Assembly (NCBI GenBank): GCA_964454645.1
Contig: CAYVTM010000004.1
Span: forward strand, 186,001 to 250,000
Direction of reading: 5' to 3'
Length of the DNA: 64,000 nucleotides
Source of the DNA: CAYVTM01 sp964454645
GTDB lineage: Bacteria; Bacteroidota; Bacteroidia; Sphingobacteriales; Sphingobacteriaceae
The position numbers were made by a program, and so were the translations under genes. This document shows, piece after piece, positions 61,901 to 64,000 of this stretch (the first letter of the stretch is position 1; every line of letters starts with the position of its first letter). The notes under the pieces are model-generated. The model saw nothing but the letters and a program-made list of their open reading frames with translations, was not told the DNA's origin and searched no databases.

Positions 61901-62848
61901 ATCGTAGCCGAAAATCTGACCGCAAACAGCTCCATCAATACGGTATCCATTAATATTAGTTCTTTACAGAGTCTTTCAAATGCGATCTCCCTTACAGGTT
62001 TCACTTTCCCCTCTGTTTTGTTGGACGAAGTAGATATTGCCAATGCCTGGGGAAACGGGTTATATGCAAATCACTGTAGAGTCAATATGAAGTGTTCAGG
62101 TATTGAAGCATATGAAACTCCGGTAGTTTTAGAAACCGGAGCTATTATGGATATGAGTAAGGTAAATGGAGGAAGCTACGGAAATAATACCATTCAATTA
62201 CACTCGAATGGCAGCGGAAAAGTATTCGGGATATCCGGAGCAGAAATGATCTATCTGCAAAACGGACAAAATGCAATCATTAAGGAAAATGCATCTGATA
62301 AATACTTCGCGGGAATCAGTTCGGGTGGAGCTTCCTTTTCTCCCAACTATCAGGATATTTTAGGTGAAAAGAACAGATGGTATCCTTGTGTTAGCTGTTC
62401 CAATACTTTGCCGACTGCTTCGGACTATATATTTACCTTGGTGGGAACCATTGATTTTGACCCGATCCTGACAGGAACTATCCTTGATCCTTGTAATCAA
62501 TCTTCCATGATGGAGGAAGGCCCCTGTGCCAATCCGGAAGACTGCCTGGGTCGTAAAGGACACTTTACGGAAGAATTGGAGCAAGGAACATCCCTGTATG
62601 TACTGGTACGGCCTAACCCTGCAAGCGATTATATCTATGTGGATATTACTTCGGAAAAAGCTTCGGATATACGTATTCGTATCCATAGCCCGTCCGGTGC
62701 TTTGATCAAAACAATCGATCTTCGTGCAGAAGAACAAATCCCGCAAACAGTAACGATTGCAACCGAATCCCTGAATCCGGGAGTTTATATGCTGGAACTT
62801 TATAATGGAAGTGAATATGTTCGGAAGCGGATCGCAATTGTGAGATAA
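58943..62848 (+). CDS. Large T9SS-secreted protein with zinc-metalloprotease motif and beta-helix region
   Basis: A 1301-residue protein with a signal peptide (1-20). Residues about 437-441 contain HEFGH and about 476-480 EGWAH, the zinc-binding pair of gluzincin-like metalloproteases. A carboxypeptidase-regulatory-like module (VDIEIVERNQEWTNIILGRARTDTNGVFSVWV, about 265-300) precedes it. A later region (about 780-1130) has repeated beta-strand units suggesting a right-handed beta-helix. The C-terminus (about 1215-1301) is a type A sorting domain with VRPNPASDYIYVDI and LNPGVYMLELYNG. The Zn motif is seen; the proteolytic role is inferred. Confidence 0.85.
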   Translation: MKKITVLTVLLMAVCMGAFAKGLPAFNIEVIYVEHTGHEADVEVTARYYFNRGITLNSQPEILLPDNWEFVSVDHTFSGEYMAEDELDVVFTVRHDYENLPFYPDQLYIEHYWEDDPSPVRALFMVYFTPYNTTEVIGEEALTHQRRVWFAKTEEEPERIEIDPNIIPESDIPENFVPEEDWETDFRTIHIPGLAYSIPMAAIHPDEIPEELLNQGGSPEEGLLGDNCFLSKRFKGHISGQIVAEFLNEENPTIFQALPLRGVDIEIVERNQEWTNIILGRARTDTNGVFSVWVSICRAFEGDNVELFLRIKGKNNYYRIYASKKGNPYWEIEKHETNHTYWEYDGGDTRNLDFGTITVFHETIKAVHLSVLAWEYVNAFSGQTLETNLIIKTGTNNSFFLPDQSCGVGIPVVGEFFIPHPAIRLSSGDVLSETTTWHEFGHFLMWQLQNKCWIDLLSGSFAKHSINRNSNNRIAWTEGWAHAFAQICDAHYRNLDGEHYLDEQRNNYERRTFGPGISNAITNGFASEFFVACTLYDLWDGADKFPPSTPSGDHNDLASGSWQGDADASSLSFAELCTIVKNGDVNSLPENNGKIEDIQVFFQHLTEDIHCDETIKNIRQCFFRNEINDQLNVNDYFFNSDVLYKVESKNYVGSPFSDPILGWLLGYDYDHHQRINVAHINAAALNFNTPYSSSTSSLNQDLLISNQGKLYINNNLPPGIQLNNTNPERPALHANSVYEVCNQSDFTVGGNGSIIIGDPSGDYTAHMVLKSGSTLVLENNSLTRINNHSKLIIESGAQLIFEPGAVIELNGTDAILEIAGELILEDGATFTRNGTGFVRFKNATDESLQIGIDAEFYLNGSGQSDKVLELQAGEIWAEFDNLSRKSFKVTNAKVVNSGVLKLRSNVHLNNVRFEGGSLMTFAQNNVYINNCYFYGSTYGINAYQDGGHGTSISVTNCTFEGCLTGFNVYDKGFTLSNCTFIENTSPIVAENLTANSSINTVSINISSLQSLSNAISLTGFTFPSVLLDEVDIANAWGNGLYANHCRVNMKCSGIEAYETPVVLETGAIMDMSKVNGGSYGNNTIQLHSNGSGKVFGISGAEMIYLQNGQNAIIKENASDKYFAGISSGGASFSPNYQDILGEKNRWYPCVSCSNTLPTASDYIFTLVGTIDFDPILTGTILDPCNQSSMMEEGPCANPEDCLGRKGHFTEELEQGTSLYVLVRPNPASDYIYVDITSEKASDIRIRIHSPSGALIKTIDLRAEEQIPQTVTIATESLNPGVYMLELYNGSEYVRKRIAIVR

Positions 62849-62870
62849 AACGTTTTCGTTATAAACCTTA

Positions 62871-62905
62871 AAAAAGACAGTCCGGGATTTTCGGACTGTC
62901 TTTTT
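62871..62905. terminator. Strong terminator hairpin
   Basis: AAAAAGACAGTCCG pairs with CGGACTGTC and its T-run around a 7-base loop, 22 bases after the T9SS gene. A/T-rich arms allow bidirectional use. Confidence 0.9.
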
Positions 62906-62914
62906 TATTTTAAA

Positions 62915-62986
62915 TTATTCGATTTCTAATTCCTCTATTTTCTTCAAATCCTCCAGAAAATATTCGAAATTTATCCCCTCGTCTCC
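62915..62986 (-). pseudogene. C-terminal remnant of a minus-strand gene
   Basis: Read on the minus strand, the frame gives CGDEGINFEYFLEDLKKIEEL and ends with a stop at 62915-62917, next to the terminator. This acidic tail looks like the end of a real gene, but the frame is soon closed upstream by a stop. It meets the plus-strand T9SS fragment near 62,986. Confidence 0.4.
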
Positions 62987-62988
62987 GC

Positions 62989-63525
62989 ATGGAAAGAGCA
63001 CAATTGCTTGCAGCAATCGGTGATCTTACAGGGGCAATTAGTGAGTTCGATAATGCAATCGGGCTTGGTAATGAAGATCAGGGCGAAACAACCTATGCTG
63101 AATATTGGAAATGCCTTACCTATAACAGAAACTTAATTGCTCTTGGCACATATACACCGGATAAATTGGATTCTTTAATGGGCGATTGCCCGGAATTGAT
63201 TATTACAGAACCTGAACCACCATCTGCTTTAAGAATTTCCAAGACTACAGAGAATGTAGCAATAAATAATGAAGATGTGCTTGTGTATCCGAATCCGACA
63301 AGCGGATTAATTTCCGTTGTATTCTCCGTACCTGATGCTACTGCAATTACGTATTATGTTTCTGATATCAATGGTAAAAAGGTACTTGAAAAAGAAGCTG
63401 TACACCAAGAAAAAGGAAAACATGAGATCGCAATTGACCTCTCCAGATTTCCTAATGGTATTTACAGCTGTACGTTAAGTATCGGACAGCAAGTATATAA
63501 CAAGAAAGTTGTATTGATTAAGTAA
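62989..63525 (+). pseudogene. 5'-truncated T9SS protein fragment
   Basis: A 178-residue frame without a signal peptide. It begins with a TPR-like helical pattern (RAQLLAAIGDLTGAISEFDNAIG) and ends with a complete type A sorting domain (EDVLVYPNPTSGLISVVF, FPNGIYSCTLSI). Because the export signal is absent and the start abuts a remnant of another gene, it is best read as the C-terminal part of a larger secreted protein that was cut. Confidence 0.65.
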
Positions 63526-63552
63526 TAAATTATTTAGTATCATTCTAAAAGG

Positions 63553-63588
63553 AAGACAGCCCGAAAATATCAGGCTGTCTTTCTTTTT
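63553..63588 (+). terminator. Terminator after the T9SS fragment
   Basis: AAGACAGCC pairs with GGCTGTCTT around an 11-base loop, followed by a T-rich run, 27 bases after the stop codon. The stem shares GACAG with the terminator at 62871. Confidence 0.85.
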
Positions 63589-63809
63589 AGCCCTACATAT
63601 AACCAAGGAAGTAAATTATGTACTGGTTGAGAAATGATCTATTTCAAACGTTTGAATATTCTTTAAGTCCTCATTAAAGTTCGAACTTTGTTCGATTCTG
63701 CGCATTAAGACGCAATGCATCGAACGAAGCCGATCAGCTCTATTCGTTAAATTTCAAGACAGCCTCAATATCATTCCAAAGTTCTAAAATTTGTCCCCGG
63801 TAGCGCACC

Positions 63810-63836
63810 AGCCTTTGCCTATGCAAGGGCTTTTTT
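63810..63836 (+). terminator. Terminator hairpin
   Basis: AGCCTTTGC pairs with GCAAGGGCT (one T-G pair) around CTAT, followed by six T. The transcript it would end is not identified. Confidence 0.75.
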
Positions 63837-64000
63837 ATTTCTATATGTTTTACTGAATATTTAGCGATTTAGTATCCGGTCTCACCCGGGGGCAGGGTTC
63901 CGAGTCAGAAAGCTCATTATTTTTAACCCGGCTTTTGTTTCCGGTACGAAGCATGTAAGATTAGTTTATTCGTATTTAATGCTTGAAAAAAATCCCCGAT

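Larger units (their letters stand above)
63526..64000. other. Gene-poor window end with two terminators
   Basis: About 475 bases with no convincing gene. It holds the terminators at 63553-63588 and 63810-63836. A minus-strand frame with coding-like content (VRYRGQILELWNDIEAVL) runs from about 63855 to a stop at 63740 but lacks a start; it may be another gene remnant. Confidence 0.5.

Noticed and set aside
63740..63855. A minus-strand coding frame at the window end
   Set aside because: It has a protein-like composition but no start codon and an upstream stop, so it is at most a gene remnant.
1..64000. CRISPR arrays and rRNA genes
   Set aside because: No regularly spaced direct repeats and no 16S, 23S or 5S signatures were found on reading the window.

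Overview
This window reads as the chromosome of a member of the Bacteroidota, probably an aerobic lineage outside the gut Bacteroidaceae. The evidence is C-terminal type IX secretion (T9SS) sorting domains on several secreted proteins, promoters of the TTTG / TAnnTTTG type ahead of the tRNA genes, weak Shine-Dalgarno sites, PorT-like outer-membrane barrels, and aerobic genes (NADH dehydrogenase, catalase, di-heme peroxidase). No species can be named from the sequence alone.

Region 1 (1-41,342) is ordinary chromosome. It opens with the end of an RND efflux adaptor and its pump, then a GNAT acetyltransferase, a pentapeptide-repeat protein and a lone receiver domain. Complex I genes nuoA-nuoB and nuoC-nuoD follow on the minus strand, split by purK, purE, a YqgE gene, a hypothetical gene and pdxH. 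Next come an HI0933-type flavoprotein, small stress or unknown proteins, and a peptide-use cluster (OPT transporter, two POT transporters, a DPP-IV-like peptidase). After tRNA-Ser lie a PgpH-like HD phosphodiesterase, a thiolase, T9SS proteins, an FMN reductase, catalase, a decayed SDR gene, a di-heme peroxidase with a T9SS partner, tRNA-Pro, an MBL-rhodanese enzyme, TonB, a CAP-domain protein and a Sua5-type tRNA-modification enzyme.

Region 2 (about 42,342 to at least 54,895, perhaps to about 58,100) is an integrative, mobilizable element beside tRNA-Leu(TAG). On the minus strand it carries a transfer module: unknown membrane proteins and a lipoprotein, a 47-residue membrane peptide, a type IV coupling protein, MobC, a relaxase, a Dam-type methylase and a large serine recombinase. 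The recombinase reading frame runs straight through the antisense of the tRNA. A divergent plus-strand operon holds a putative DNA-binding protein, a queuosine-precursor-type transporter and a cupin. XRE regulators, an RNase H/RuvC-like protein lacking its usual first acidic residue and a RadC-like JAMM protein complete it. I found no complete type IV secretion apparatus, so the element probably needs a helper. The right attachment site could not be located.

Region 3 (56,282-64,000) holds an XRE regulator divergent from an outer-membrane-protein/lipoprotein/YccF operon, a secreted protein beside a 1301-residue T9SS protein with a zinc-metalloprotease signature and a beta-helix-like region, and a tail of gene fragments. 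The most interesting candidate for an undescribed system is the three-gene cargo operon at 51,061-52,983 with its own repeat-bearing promoter region.
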